A DNA stretch of 64,000 bases from Pratylenchus scribneri (GCA_030063045.1 JAQSEB010000221.1:102501-166500); one strand, 5' to 3'; positions 25,680-38,563 are shown, counted from the first letter of the stretch. Numbers and translations: made by a program. The notes: generated by a model not told the origin, from the letters alone.

Positions 25680-28600
25680 ATGCCCATTGATTTGTCAATT
25701 GCCTCGGACGATGGTTTGATATTGATTCTGTTGAGAGTGCCAATCAAAGATTTGATTGAAAAATGCACACAGGTTTAGTTTACCGAATATAATTTATTAC
25801 CCCTCGGTCACAATGGGGCGTTTTCCGTTCTCCGCGACGGAAAACTATGTCACATTACAGCGGAAAACGCCGACCTTTTTTTCCGTCGAGCGGAAAAACG
25901 CTTTCCGCCGCGTTTTCTCTATTGACCACCCCAGCAGAAACGTCGAGCGTTTTCGGTCGAACGGAAAAAAGCTCTCCGCCGAGCGTTTTTTTATTGTGAC
26001 CATTCTAGCGGAATGAGACAGCGGAAAAACGCCCGACGTTTTTCCGCCGATCGGGTTTTCCGCTGATGCTGGTCACAGTGGAGCGATTTTGGCCTTTTTT
26101 TCCGTCGAACCGAAAACGCCGGCAATTCAAATAATTTGAATTTTTCCGTCCTCCGCCGAGCGGAATTCCTTGTATTTTGCCCAAAAACCCTCGACTAGAC
26201 ATTTTTAAAAATAAATAAAAAATATTAAAAAATTTTATAAGCTTTCCAAATTGATCCTATCCTATGTAAAAAACTCTGCTCTATTCAATGATATAAGAAT
26301 TTATTTATTTGGATGAGAGGAAAAAGATTATTTATGAAGATGCAAAATATAAATCATATAAATTTTTTATATTTTCATTTGATTTTTATATCATTAAAAA
26401 GAGGACATTTTTCTGATTAAGATATACCTGATTTTAGATTTTTATTAAATTTTTGAAATTTTAAAATAATTTTTAAAAATAAATTTAATTTTAAATTGAA
26501 AGAGCGGAAAAACTCTCAAATTTTATTGTGACCACTTCGGCGTTTTGCGACGACGGAATTGCATTCGATTTCCGTTCGGCGTTTTCCTGAAAATCTGAGT
26601 GGTCACATAAAACGGAATTCCGCATTCCGTCGCCGAAAAAAATTCCGTCCTATTTTGTGGTCACAATGATTTAGGAGGAAATTGGTTATGTGACCACAAA
26701 ATGGGCGGAAATTTTTTGTCGGCGACGGAATGAAAAATTCCGTTTTATGTGACCAACACTCGGCGGAATGCCAAAACGCTCTCCGCTCTCCGCGGCAGAC
26801 AAACGCCCCATTGTGACCGAGGGGTTATCAATTGTAATAAATAAAATATTTCATATAATACTTATAGTTAGTCCAAATCCATGCCCAAATTTGCATAATA
26901 TTAAGGTCTCACCACAATGGAACCGAATTTTATCGGAAAACTTCTTTTGGCGTGAGAAAATGGACTATGATGGATATCATTTGGATTGGCGAAAACTGGC
27001 TGGCATTTCCACAAAATCATTTCAAACTTTGGCACTCAAACATTGTTTTAATCAAAATTTCATCAAGGACAATTGGAATTTGGCTGTGCGAAGCCTGACA
27101 ATCGATCCAAGATGGATTCATTTAGCTGTTGGCGAGTCAGTTTTTTTAAATTTTGTTTGACTAACATTTTATCGATTACTTTTTAATTTCGAAGACACTA
27201 AAAAACTGAATAATAATTTTTATATTTCCGAAAGACATGTTACCTTAAAAATTTCTGCTAGAAAGATTTCAAGGATTAAAATTAAGCAAAGAAAATTCTT
27301 AAATATTTTTTTAAATGGATAATATTCAATTGACAAAACTGAAAATGATTAATAAAGATTGGGGAAATATTTAATTTGCATAAAAAAATTATTGAATTTG
27401 CATAAAAGAGTATTTAAAATGCATAAAAGTTTATACCGGTTTAGCGTTTAGTCTAAAATTCATAAACCATATACCATTCGATAGATCTCATCGAGACGCG
27501 TCGATTGGTATATATTTTGTCATGGTTTAATTGGTTTTGAACCAAAACCCATAAAATTGTTTAAGTGGTTTAAAACCTTTATTGTTGATCAAACCATGAC
27601 AAAATATATACCAATCGACGCGTCTCGATGAGATCTATCGAATGGTATATGGTTTATGAATTTTAGACTAAACGCTAAACCGGTATAAACTTTTATGCAT
27701 TTTAAATATTCTTTTATGCAAATTCAATAATTTTTTATGCAAATTCAATAATTTTTTATGCAAATTAAATACCATCCATAAAGATTGTAATAGTTCGGAA
27801 GTTTATTTTATTATACCTTTAAAAAAATATAAGCTAGAGATAGAGTTCATCAAGCGCATTATTTGATAATATACCTAATTGTTAGTTAAAAATTGAGGCT
27901 ATTAAAAAGTTAGTGTATTTCTAATTTTAGTTCAAAAATAATTTAAATTGGTTAATATTGATGCGACCGATTTGCCGAAATCTATCGACAGAGTATATGA
28001 TTTATGGGTTTAGTCTAGACAAACTACTGAACAATGTGTTATAAATCTTTTCATCATTTTCAATGTTTTTGCATCAAAATTAAATATTTTTTTCTTTAAA
28101 TTATTATTCTAATTTAATTTTTTAATTTTAAAAGTATATTTGCTCCGATCGAAATTCCGCCTGAGTTTGTTGATGGTCAGCCGGAAATTCCGCCCGGATA
28201 TGAGGATAAACCAATTGAAGCTTGCGTGTCTGTTGGCCGTGAAATTTACCGAAAGCTTATTGTCATCAATTTGGCCGATGAGGGATTGACGGTTAGCTTT
28301 TTATTAGGATAGAATTTCGTTATTTTTCAATTAAAATAGAAAAAAAAAGCTAAAATATTTTAAATTTAAGAATGAAATAATGGACAAATTTCGACCAACA
28401 ATTGTTGTCTCCGAAATGATTGGTAATCGTCGGGATTGCGCTTATACCTACCAAGTGAAATGTTCTCTGGAAGACAGACATGATACACGTCTACTTAGTC
28501 AATTTTGGTGCGAAGCAAATGAAGGTCAACGCGAAATACGCAAGGAATTTCGGGATAAGAATGGCCGTTGGGTCGGCGCAACAATTGTATTACGATCCTA

Positions 28601-29139
28601 TCAAGGGCAAGGTACAGCAATTAAATTACATTTTTAGAACATTTATAAGATTTAAAATAGACTAATTTTTTATTAAAAATGATTTTAAGAAATATTGTGC
28701 TAATGACCAAACATACAAATTTTGACAATATATCATATAATATAAGTGGGCTTAAAAATTTGCATACAATTTTGAATATTTTAAATTTTTGCTAAAAAAT
28801 ATATGCAAAAAGATGCAAAATATCAGTCTTAAAAAACACTAGTTTTATGTAAATTTAGTTTTAACTTTTAACACATATTAAATATTAATGCCATCAATAA
28901 AATAAAAATATAATTAAAAGCATATTTATATATAAAAATTACTATTGTAATAAAAATTCAATCTAGCTGAAGGCTGGCACCGATTGGAAATAACATTCAA
29001 GAACTATCCAGCCGGCATGCGTTATCTGACTTTATCTTGTGTGGGAATTGGAAATGACCAAAATGCCCGAGGCGATTATGGACTTAAATTGGCCGATTGT
29101 TCAGTGAAGGCATTGTTCGAGAAGAATGCAACCGAATAA
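25680..29139 (+). CDS. F-box protein with FBA (F-box-associated) domain, FBXO2/6/44-like
   Basis: Five exons join in frame to about 297 aa: 25680-25772, 26906-27135, 28135-28291, 28371-28611, 28967-29139. The first two encode an F-box (LRVPIKDLI...CTQVSPQWNRIL...FFWREK, residues ~10-50). The remainder matches the FBA fold of the FBXO2/FBXO6/NCCRP1 family, with the final exon GWHRLEITFKNYPAGMRYL ... LKLADCSVKALF. Members of that family recruit substrates, often N-glycosylated proteins, to SCF ubiquitin ligases. Intron 1 holds a TIR element and intron 2 a long inverted repeat. Three decayed relatives follow on the same strand. Confidence 0.82.
25800..26824. mobile_element. Non-autonomous TIR element (PIF/Harbinger-like) in F-box intron 1
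   Basis: A 1,025-bp element with perfect 24-bp terminal inverted repeats beginning CCCCTCGGTCACAATGGGGC, flanked by TTA on each side (25797-25799 and 26825-26827). A 3-bp TTA/TWA target duplication is typical of PIF/Harbinger transposons; assignment rests on that and TIRs only. The interior is full of GGAAAACGC/CCGCCGAGCG-type repeats and a nested palindrome (26597-26765). No transposase frame is present. Confidence 0.82.
27367..27773. repeat. Long inverted repeat in F-box intron 2
   Basis: Arms of about 160 bp (left 27367-27528, right 27591-27773) with very high complementarity, for instance CGATAGATCTCATCGAGACG on the left and its reverse complement on the right, separated by a ~60-bp loop. 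Transcription of the intron would give a strong hairpin. Part of the AAACCATAT/CATGGTTT family seen in cyclin T introns. Confidence 0.85.
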
Positions 29140-29394
29140 AACGAGAAATTGGATATTTGTAGTGAATATGAGATCGATTTTTTATAATACAAGTTTACTC
29201 CGATTTTGATATGATCTCTCGATAATCAATTTTGATTTGATCTCTCAATAATAAAGAATTGAATTAATTTATTTCACTTTTTAAATGCGAAGTTTTGATC
29301 GAATTATCTACTGAATCATTTTCAATTCCCAAATAAATTACTTTTAGTCATTTTACAAAAATATTCAATTCAAGATAATATCGCAAAAAATACA

Positions 29395-30445
29395 ATGTCA
29401 ATTGATTTATCAGCTGTATCCGATGATGGTTTGGCATTGATTCTTTTGAGAGTGCCCATAAAAAATTAAATTTCTATTATTCGAAAAAGCTTTAAACGTT
29501 ATTCAATAGATCTTAAATAGCTCTATCCAACGATACCAAGATTGGCTCAAACGGTTTCTTCTTTGCTGAGTTATGAATGACTCGTCAAAAGTAGCTGGCG
29601 ATGAACCGGCGGGGATGAACCGACCCCGCCGATATTATTCGACGAGTTGATGAGTCCTAACTTGAAGCGGCAGCAGAGGGGAAGTTACATAGAATATGCA
29701 TTGCAACTTTTAAACTCATCAGCAGCAGTAAAATTAAAAAGCAGGGTACTTATCTGTATCCAGATTTGCAAAAAAAATTTAAATTCCATTTTATTATTCA
29801 TATTGGTATTTATGGATGGAGTTTACATCCTCTTTTTCCCCTCAATCTGGAAAAGTGAAGGGTCCCAATTTTGCGCCATCAGGGATTAAGCTTATTAGGG
29901 AGGGTCATTAATAATAGGTTACCGAAATAGGATGGGATAAAAACCATCTTACGTAACATCTAACCCAATCTTTAACACCCTAATGGGGGAACCTTCATTT
30001 TCACATGCTTTTTCCATTTTGAGAAAAAAATAGAATGTAAAACTCCATCCCATAAATACTCTCATATTTGATTGTAAATACAATGAAAGAACATGATTTT
30101 AGGTTTAACCAATTTTCGGGGTAACCTAAGATAATTTTTGGGGGAAAAATCTGGGTACAGAGATAAACGATAAGTACCAAGCTTGTTCCCGCTGGTAAAA
30201 TTTTTCGGCAAAATTATAGTTCAAAATTGAAAATTTTAATTTTGGCGAAATATAATTGAAAACCCAATTTAGCTGAAGGCTGGCATCGAATGGAAATGAC
30301 ATTCAAGGATTATCCAGCCGGTATGCGCTATTTGCACTTGGATTTTGCGGGAGGTGGAATTACCGAAAATACGCAAGGCTGTTTTGGACTTAAATTGGCC
30401 AATTGCTCAGTGAAGGCATTGCTCGAAAAGAATGCAGCAGAATAA
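29395..30445 (+). pseudogene. Decayed F-box/FBA paralogue B
   Basis: Exon-1 homologue starts at 29395 (MSIDLSAVSDDGLALILLRV) but hits a stop where the F-box should continue. The last FBA exon is intact at 30273-30445 (GWHRMEMTFKDYPAGMRYL). Exons 2-4 are gone, replaced by unrelated AT-rich DNA. Confidence 0.75.
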
Positions 30446-30669
30446 ATGGGAGAAATACGATTAGATTTTAATTATGCTCAAATTTTTGAACTGATATATG
30501 TCATCATAAAATTATTTCGTTATTTTAATTCTATTAGAAATGCTCAAAGTTATTTGTACCAATTATCTATTGTTTCATTTTTACATATAAATTAATTTAT
30601 TCCAAATTGCTAGAAAGAAATATTCATTCAATCAAGAGAACAACAAAATCATCAAAAAAAAAAAAAACA

Positions 30670-31865
30670 ATGTTCATTGATTTATCGGCTGCATCGGACG
30701 ATGGACTGGCATTGATTTTGTTGAGAGTTCCTATCAAGGATTTGATTGGAAAATGCACTCAGGTTTAAATTTTGTATTAGAAAAAATTGAAACACAAAAT
30801 AATTTTTATTAAAAAATCAATATCAATATTCAAATGTTACTCAATTAAGGCTCATAATTGCTTTCCAAATTCAGTTGGAAATTCTCCTAATAGCATAATT
30901 TTTATTAGTGCCAAAAATTTTAGAATATTTTTTATTGGCTTTAATATTTTTGATAAAGAAAAAATATTAAATATAAAAATTGGCAAAATTTTCATAGGTT
31001 TCACCACAATGGAACCGTATTTTATCGGAAAGCTTCTTTTGGCGTAAGAAAATGGAATACGAGGGATATGCGCTGGAGTGGCCTCACTCCTTCAATGGCA
31101 TTTCCCCTTTCATCAATGGCACTCCTCCTCCTTCATTGGCAATCTCCTCCTTTTTGCCGAGTTCCACTTTTGCCATAACATATATTATAAAAAAATTTGC
31201 ATTTAAAGTTTAAAGAAATGGTTCAAGAGAGCATCAGAATTTGTCCTCTTGATATTCGCCTACACTTCCAGAATTTTGCCTCGGCATCTTGATTCTCTCC
31301 TCCACCCTCACATTATGTTAGCCTCCTTCTACAGAAAGCTGCCAAAATTCTTTGGCACTCCCCGGCACTTCCTTTCGTCCAATGGCACTCATTTTCCTCA
31401 ATGTCATTTCCCCCTTCATCAATGGCACTCCTCCTCCTTCATTGGCAATCTCCTCCTTTTTGCCGTGTTCCACTTTTGCCATAACATATATTATATTATA
31501 AAAAATTTTGCATTTTTTTAACTAACACAACAAAATTTGCATGTTTTTTAAGAATCACAACAAATTTGCACTTTTTTTTAACAAATGCAACAAATTTGCA
31601 TTTTTTTAACAAACGCCACAGCACCTTCCTAATAAATGAGTAAATAATTAAAAAAAAAGGAAAAATATTTAATAAAAATTTTAATTTTTTAAGCCGAGGG
31701 CTGGCATCGAATGGAGCATACATTCAGGACTATCCAGCTGGCATGCGCTTTTTGCTCTTGTACTGTTCAGGAATGGAACTCGGACAAGAGAATGAGGAAC
31801 ACCAATATGGGCTTAAATTGGCCAATTTTTCATTGAAAGCATTATGCGAGAAAAATATTAAATAA
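30670..31865 (+). pseudogene. Decayed F-box/FBA paralogue C
   Basis: Exon 1 (30670-30762) is intact. Exon 2 starts normally near 30999 (VSPQWNRILSESFFWRKKME) but is cut at about 31085 by a repeat-rich insertion. The terminal exon (31694-31865) has a frameshift just after TFR, inside the conserved YPAGMR segment. Exons 3-4 are absent. Confidence 0.75.
31088..31515. repeat. Direct repeat pair inside pseudogene C
   Basis: Two ~115-bp near-identical blocks (about 31088-31205 and 31395-31515) built on CCTTCATTGGCAATCTCCTC and TTTTGCCATAACATATATTA, about 190 bp apart. They are followed by four AACA(A)AATTTGCATTTTTTTT copies to about 31605. Could be a tiny non-autonomous element. Confidence 0.65.
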
Positions 31866-32117
31866 AATGGCAAAATATTGGAAAGACATTATGATTTATG
31901 AATTATTTTAATTTATTAATGAACGAATGCAACTTTAATTTTTATTTCTCAATCATTCATAAATAAAATATTTAAATTTACTCCAATTTTATTGTAAATG
32001 CAAGCAAAGTTTAGATCGAATTATAAAATGAATTATTTTTATATAAAATTATGGAATTCATAAATAAATTTATTGACAGAAATATTGAATCAAGAGAAAA
32101 ACAACATCACAAAAACA

Positions 32118-33349
32118 ATGGCCATTGATTTATTAGCTGTATCGGATGATGGTTTGGCATTAATTCTTTTGAGAGTGCCAATCAAAGATTTGATTGGAAA
32201 ATGCACACAGGTTTAAATTTGTTTTAAAAAATTGATGAATTTTTAGGAAAAATTAAAAATCGGTTATATTCCTCAATTGATAGACTATTTTAGCATTTAT
32301 TTAATCTGAAATATTGTCCTCATTCCATCAATACAAATTCTGTAAAGTTGGCGAATTCACCTGATATCAATTTTATTTCCAATTCACAAATAGATTCTTT
32401 TTTTTTAAAATTATAATCCAATAAATTTGAATAAAAAAATTAAATATTAAAAAAGAATTCTTATAAAATGTGAACGAAATTCTATATTCGAAATTTGTTC
32501 AGGTCTCACCACAATGGAACCGGATTTTATCGGAAAGCTACTTTTGGCGAAACAAAAGTGGTTCCCGCCCGGTAAATCCCCTGAGTGAGTGCTGCGTTGT
32601 GACGGGGGGGAACCAATTTAGAGGTGAAATTAAGCCGAAATACGCATTTTTTTGTCTCAAAAATTTCAGAAAAGTCTCCCCATGGAGGGCTTACGAAATT
32701 TATAAGCCCATGGGCTTCGAATAAATATGGTAATTACTTCTTTAAGATTTCCATCCATCGAGCCCCACCATAATCTTAGCCCCTATTTTATTACGGCAAT
32801 GTATTATGTAGGATTAGGGTTAGGGTCAGCTGGATGGGAATCTTAAAGAAGTAATTAATTCCTGCTGGTGGAAGAAGACTGCCAATGGAATGAGGAAATC
32901 CTGTGGGTTTATATATTTACAGGCGATTTTCAAAATGAAAAAAGTACGGATTTATAAATGGTCAGGGTCACCGGATTACCATTTTTTAAATTAACTCACG
33001 TCAATTACGTGATATACAAAAAAAAGCTCAGATCTATGATTTGCACCTAATGGGGAGTCGCAAAACAGAAAAGAACATTTTGGAGATCCCCTCTCTGCTC
33101 TCTCTTAAGTCTTAAGCTGATATAATATTATATTATAAATGTAAATATTTAAAATTTGTATTTAATTTAGCTGAAGGCTGGCGCCGAGAGGAGATCATAT
33201 TCAAAGATTATCCAGCCGGCATGCGCTATTTGAGCTTATCAATTGAGGGCGAGGGATTTGGAAATTACCATAATGAGAGTGGCCAATATGGAATCAAATT
33301 GGCCAATTGTTCGGTGAAGGCATTGTTTGAGAAAAATACAGCCGAATGA
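32118..33349 (+). pseudogene. Decayed F-box/FBA paralogue D
   Basis: Exon 1 (32118-32210) and the start of exon 2 (about 32503, VSPQWNRILSESYFWRNK) are intact. Exon 2 then runs into unrelated sequence from about 32560. The terminal FBA exon is intact (33171-33349). Exons 3-4 are missing, as in B and C, so the reading frame cannot be restored by simple splicing. Confidence 0.72.
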
Positions 33350-34129
33350 AGAGGGATAAATTGAGGAAATACAAATCACGTTCATTGGTAATGCAGAAAT
33401 GAATGAATGGAAAATACAATATAATTTAATACGATGATTCTTTTGATTGGATTAAATTTTAATTAAAATTCATTAAAAACCAATTTTTAATATTATTTTC
33501 AATTCAATTTTAAACTTTTTTTTTCAAATAAATAATTGTCCAGTATTTTTGATTTATTTTAATTTTAATATCTTTTTTAATCATTGAAAGTTGAAACCGG
33601 TATTGACAAACTTATAGAATGGTATTTTTTAATAATTAGAGAGACCACATTTTAAGGCTAATTTGTGGAAGGAATTAAAAAAATTGGCGAAAAAACATTT
33701 TGGTGAACATTTTCCGGAAAGAATTAAAAACATTTTGGTGAACATTTTCCGGATTAAAACATTTTGGCAAATATTTTTTGGAAAGAGGTAAAAATATTTT
33801 AGCATACCTATCTTCATGGGGACAGAATCATAATTTTTGAAATTTTAAGATCACACAATTAATGTCTCGGTAAACATTGATAAAATTTTGAATGGCTCGA
33901 AGTTGGAAAATTGATTTTTTCCCCATATTTACCCCACAATTATAAAATAATTAATTCAAAAACTATGTATCAAAATTTATCTGCCAAAATTAAATGAAAG
34001 AAATCAATTAAATTTGATTGAGATGGAAGAATGATTCAATTTGAGTATTTTTGATTGTTACATAAAAGAAAAAATAAATAATTGGTATTCTATTCGTCCA
34101 AATTTTTTCCATCATTTCTTGTTTCTTTT
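33350..34129. other. Intergenic, no gene seen
   Basis: AT-rich DNA with two or three copies of an AACATTTTGGTGAACATTTTCC motif near 33690-33790. Nothing else recognised. Confidence 0.5.
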
Positions 34130-35055
34130 TTAGACTAATTGAATAGCTTCTCCGCCGCCCTCATATGAATGGCCATGTTCTGTCGGAACTCCGCCAACAT
34201 ATGATTTGCCCTTCATGAATTTGTAGGCACGGTAAACCACCGAATAGAACCATGTTTCCAAGGCAATACTCAGTGCAATGATCAAAGCAGCGATCCCAAA
34301 GAAGATACGGAAGGCTGTGAAAAAAATGAATGTTAATTTTTAAAATATTATTTAATTGATTACTAGTGACGGGGTCCATTTCCGAATTAATAGAGCGGAA
34401 ATTACGAGTCATATTTAATGGTGCAGCAATCAAGAAGCCCAAAACGATGAAAAATACCATAGCAAAGAGAATCAGGCCAATTCCCTGAATGAAAATATTG
34501 ATTTTTTATTTGTAAATAATTATTTGTTCAAAGAGAAAGCAATATAATTTTTAAGATTTTTGTCGTTAACTTTTGGTATATTGTGGCCATTCCAATCACT
34601 ATTACATCTCACTATATTCTAATGAAGATTTAGATTAGCCAAAATATACCAAAGTTTCTAGTGCCTGAGATTATATAACTTTCATTTCCAAATTAATATT
34701 TGAACTAACCATGATGACCAAATAGGGCAAATAGTACGACGGGTTACGCTTATGCTGGGCATAAATGATCGAGAGATAGACGAAGGCAAAGAAAATGTGA
34801 ATCTGAAAATAAATGAATAAGCAAATAATTCAATAATTTTAAAAAACCCCTCCAGCAATATATCCAGAATAGATGAAGAAGTTAGGGGCGAATGGCAAAA
34901 AGCAATAAATTGCTTGGGCTATGCTCAGGACAGCACTGATGATGGCGATAATGAAGGCACCCTGAAAATATTTAATATTTATTAAATTGATAAATTTATG
35001 AACCCTTTACCCTTTCAACATGCGTACGGAATGGTCCACAGCAGCAATATGACAT
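34130..35055 (-). CDS. Four-transmembrane protein, five exons, function unknown
   Basis: Exons 35055-35011, 34961-34848, 34802-34710, 34484-34364 and 34314-34130 join in frame to about 185 aa. The protein starts MSYCCCGPF (a Cys cluster that could be palmitoylated). It has four hydrophobic segments: GAFIIAIISAVLSIAQ, IHIFFAFVYLSIIYA, LILFAMVFFIVLGFLI and IAALIIALSIALETWF. The cytoplasmic-looking tail is Gly/His/Glu-rich. The layout resembles nematode LAPTM/MARVEL-type four-pass proteins, but I do not recognise a named family. The exon 4 donor was placed at GTAATC because the nearer GTCACT donor would put a stop in exon 5. Confidence 0.72.
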
Positions 35056-36132
35056 TTTTGTTGTTGAAATCGAATTAAATTTTGTTTTGATTTTCAAAAT
35101 TTGATATCTAAAAATAAGAAATGCTCAATGGAATTTTGACAAAAGAAAATGGGGTGTTATGATGAGTGATGACTGATGACTAAGCTTGGAAATTAACTAA
35201 TTAAGTATGTCGATCCCATTCCTTACCAAACTATAAGGCTGAATATGAATAGCTTAAATGTAAGGTAAGCTAACTTTTCTTTGTTTGGAATTGGAGTAAA
35301 TAACTAATTTTTGCTTTGAGTTTTATTATTCAAAAAAATTTGTAGTTGATTCGTTCTGATGCGGAGCAAATATTTGATGGAAATTGATTTATCCACAAGC
35401 ATTGTTGTTGCAAATCGGCAACATTTATCAATTAAGGTCGAGAGCAAAAAGGAAGAAATGCAAGAAATGCCGATGCTGGATCCAGTGTTGGAAATGGAAA
35501 TGCCCGAAAATGAGATGGATGAAATGAGAAGAAAAAGGAGGAACCGATGGATCTGAATGAATTGAAATTTTGGGAAAAAATATTCAAATTTATTCTTTTA
35601 ATTCTTTTATTCATTTTCATAATTTTTTAATTTCCAATCAATCTTCTTTCCGGCAAAATTGTTGTGACCGCCTTTTCCCAGGATTAATGCTTTTTAGATT
35701 GTTATCTTTTGCGGATTTATGTGTTTCATCCTTTCTCGATTTCATTCTCGTAAAAAGCAAATAAAATAAATCTGTTGAAAAAATATAATTGTGCAATTTG
35801 TGTGAATTTCATTGAGAAATTGCCCCAAAGCAATAACTCTCAATTGAGCCATTGGAAGTTAGAATTTGAAGGCAATCAACCCAAATACATTGCCGACAAA
35901 ATAATTGGTTTTATTCAAATTGGTTTTTAGAAAATAAGCAAAAAACAAATTTTCTAAATCGAATTTTGAATTCTGTTTGTTGGTTGAATTGGCCATTGTT
36001 AGCAGTTCTCAATTGTTGCAATTGGAGAGAGGGCCATCCATTTTGCAACAAGTGGCGACCCTTTGGAAAGCAACCTGCAAGAATTGGACAAGTTAGTGAA
36101 AGAAAATTTATTGAAAATTTTAAATCTGAAAA
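35056..36132. other. Intergenic, no supported gene
   Basis: Holds a 65-codon plus-strand frame (35359-35556) rich in Met/Glu with no family resemblance. It could be an exon but has no partner that I can see. Otherwise AT-rich. Confidence 0.4.
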
Positions 36133-36721
36133 ATGGGTGAACAAAACTTGATTGGAATTGAAGTAATTAGAGGAATCATCATGAAGATGGAAGACCTAAA
36201 CTCGGAGGAATTGCCCGAGGAATTAGGCCCAATTGCCACCCCCGGGCAATTAAGAAGACAATACTATAAAGTGAGAAGTATGGTAGAGGAATTCGGTGAT
36301 TTAGAAAACCAAGTTAAGCAAGAAAAGAAAGTGACAGAAAGTGGAATTAATGGGTTATCCCTCCAAGGGGATAGGAAATTGGAAATTCAGCAACTCTTCG
36401 CAAAATTTTTAGTGGATTATGGAGTGGAAAATAAGTTAAGGAATTTTAGAACAAAAAACGGGAATGGGTTAAACTAAAAGAAAAATTGGAAACGAGATTA
36501 GACATTGACCCAGACACTTCTCTAGCCCCAACAAATGTTGGTACCCCAACCCCAGGATTTAGAAGTGCAGCGAAATTACCTAGTATCCAATTATCTAAAT
36601 TTGATGGCTCCTTGGAAAAATGGTTTGGATTTTTCGAGACTTTTAGAGTCATGATCCACGATGAAAAATCTTTGTCCTCGATTAAATTTAATAAAATTAG
36701 GGAAATATGTGGTAAAACGTA
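36133..36721 (+). pseudogene. BEL/Pao retrotransposon gag remnant
   Basis: Two overlapping frames make one gag-like N-terminus broken by a frameshift in an A-run near 36455. The second part has the DUF1759-type signature seen in BEL/Pao gag: LPSIQLSKFDGSLEKWFGFF, followed by MIHDEKSLSSIKF. It ends in stops at about 36721 with no protease, reverse transcriptase or LTR nearby. Confidence 0.7.
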
Positions 36722-37030
36722 AAATTAATTGGGGAGGGGAAGTGATAATTTTGGAAAAAGTGCCAAATCGGTTGCGTTAACTGATGGATCAATTTTAATC
36801 GAATTTTTTTATTTACTTCAAAATGCTATCAATTGTTGAGATTGGGATCATGGAATTTATTACTAATGACGAAAAATTAAGAAGACAATTATTGGTCAAT
36901 AAATACGAAGGGAAAAAATTGGCCATACGAAAATATGAGACGTAATACAAAGGGAAAAATTGGTGATACGAAAATGCAAGAAAAAAAAATAGAAAAACAG
37001 TGATAGGAAAAATATTTCCCATTCGATCAT

Positions 37031-38563
37031 TCATTGCCATTTCAATTTTTCTTTCATTTCGTCATTTTCCTTGCTCAGTATTGCCAATCTTATTTTCAAT
37101 TCAGCAATTTCCTTGCTTAATTCTGTTTCCTTTTTCATTTCGCCCAATTCCTGGCCAATTTTCATGCCATATTGCATCATTTCAAATGGATTTGTCCCAT
37201 TGGTTGTGCCATTGAATATTTGAGCAAAATCCTATATAAAAATATATAATTGTTTACAATGAAACATTTCAATTTATTATATATAAATATATATATCTAT
37301 TCAACCCCTTCCAATTTATTCCTTTCGTCCCCCCTTTTCAGAACCAGCGGGCTTGCCCGTGGTTCTGAATTTTACAGAAAAGAAATTTTAAAGAAACTTA
37401 ATTTGGCCATGTTTTTTAAAGGCCGCAAAATTATGAATTTACAGCATGAAAAGAAATCAGTGAAAATTAATTCTTTTTTTCCAGTAAATTTGGTAATTTA
37501 TTTCTATTCTAATAATCTAAAATCAGGATAGTTCTAATGATTAGGCACCGTGAATCACAAAAATTTATTAATATTTAACACATACATTCATCGTTGGAGT
37601 TGGAGACATTATCGGTGTGCTTTCGGTAGGCATGGAAGTTTGCAGTGGAATTTGTTCAACATGGGTCGGTGGACGCCCAATCACTGATTTCTGAAAACAA
37701 TTTTTTTTATTACAGAATTTACATCAATTTAAATGCGAAATTTTTAAATTAATATTATTATTAATAATAATTTTAATTATCATGAATTTAATATTTTAAT
37801 TAAATGCTATTATTTAGGTTTCCCAAAAGTTTTCGCTCTTTTGAAAAAAAACGGTTTAAAATTAAACTGGCTTAGGTTCAACCAAATACGCTCCATTTGC
37901 TCAGATAACCTATTCCCATTCCCTTCATTGATGTGAGGCAATTTTTTATTCCCCACTCATATAATTTGGCCATTTTAATCTCGAAAATGTTGAAAGTTGG
38001 GTAAATATGAAGAATATGGGAACCAAAAATTTTCGTATAAAATGATTTACCAAATTTTTAGTTTTACCGATTTTGGCTATTTTAGGACGTGGAAAGCTTG
38101 TTTTAAGCCATTTTACTTTATGCAAAAATTTTTGGTTCCCATATTCGTAATATTTTCCGAAAGTTGTTTTCGAGAATCAAACGGATTCTAAGGACACTAT
38201 AAGAGAATGGAAAAGTTATTAATTCTATTAAGCTATAAATTATACGATTGAATGGGCGAGTTTCAAAAATTTCTACACAAAAAATTAGTTTTTAATTTTA
38301 GGAATCCGGTTTTGGCCATTTACGTTAAAAAATCGAGAATATTTTGGACTTTTAACATAATTTACCTGGATTCCTCGGGGTATTTTATAATAATTAGCTG
38401 CAACTCGTCGTTGAAGAATATTGGCTGCACCTCGTCGTACTAAAGATTTATCAACTTCAGGCATTTCGTCATCGGGAATCGAATGTTGCGGAGCAGTGGA
38501 GACGGATGAAGGAAGAAGGCAAATCGAAATAAGCAAAATGAATCCAATCAATTGAAATTTCAT
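37031..38563 (-). CDS. Secreted coiled-coil protein, three exons
   Basis: Exons 38563-38366, 37690-37586 and 37231-37031 join in frame to about 167 aa. Residues 1-24 form a clear signal peptide (MKFQLIGFILLISICLLPSS, with likely cleavage after VSTA). The middle is Pro/Thr-rich (STPIMSPTPT). The last exon has two N-glycosylation sequons (NGTTNGT) followed by a Lys/Glu heptad-like helix. No family is recognised. In a plant-parasitic nematode a small secreted pioneer protein is a possible effector, but that is inference only. Confidence 0.65.

Noticed and set aside
35359..35556. 65-codon plus-strand frame
   Set aside because: Met/Glu-rich low complexity, no neighbours or domain; not enough to call a gene.
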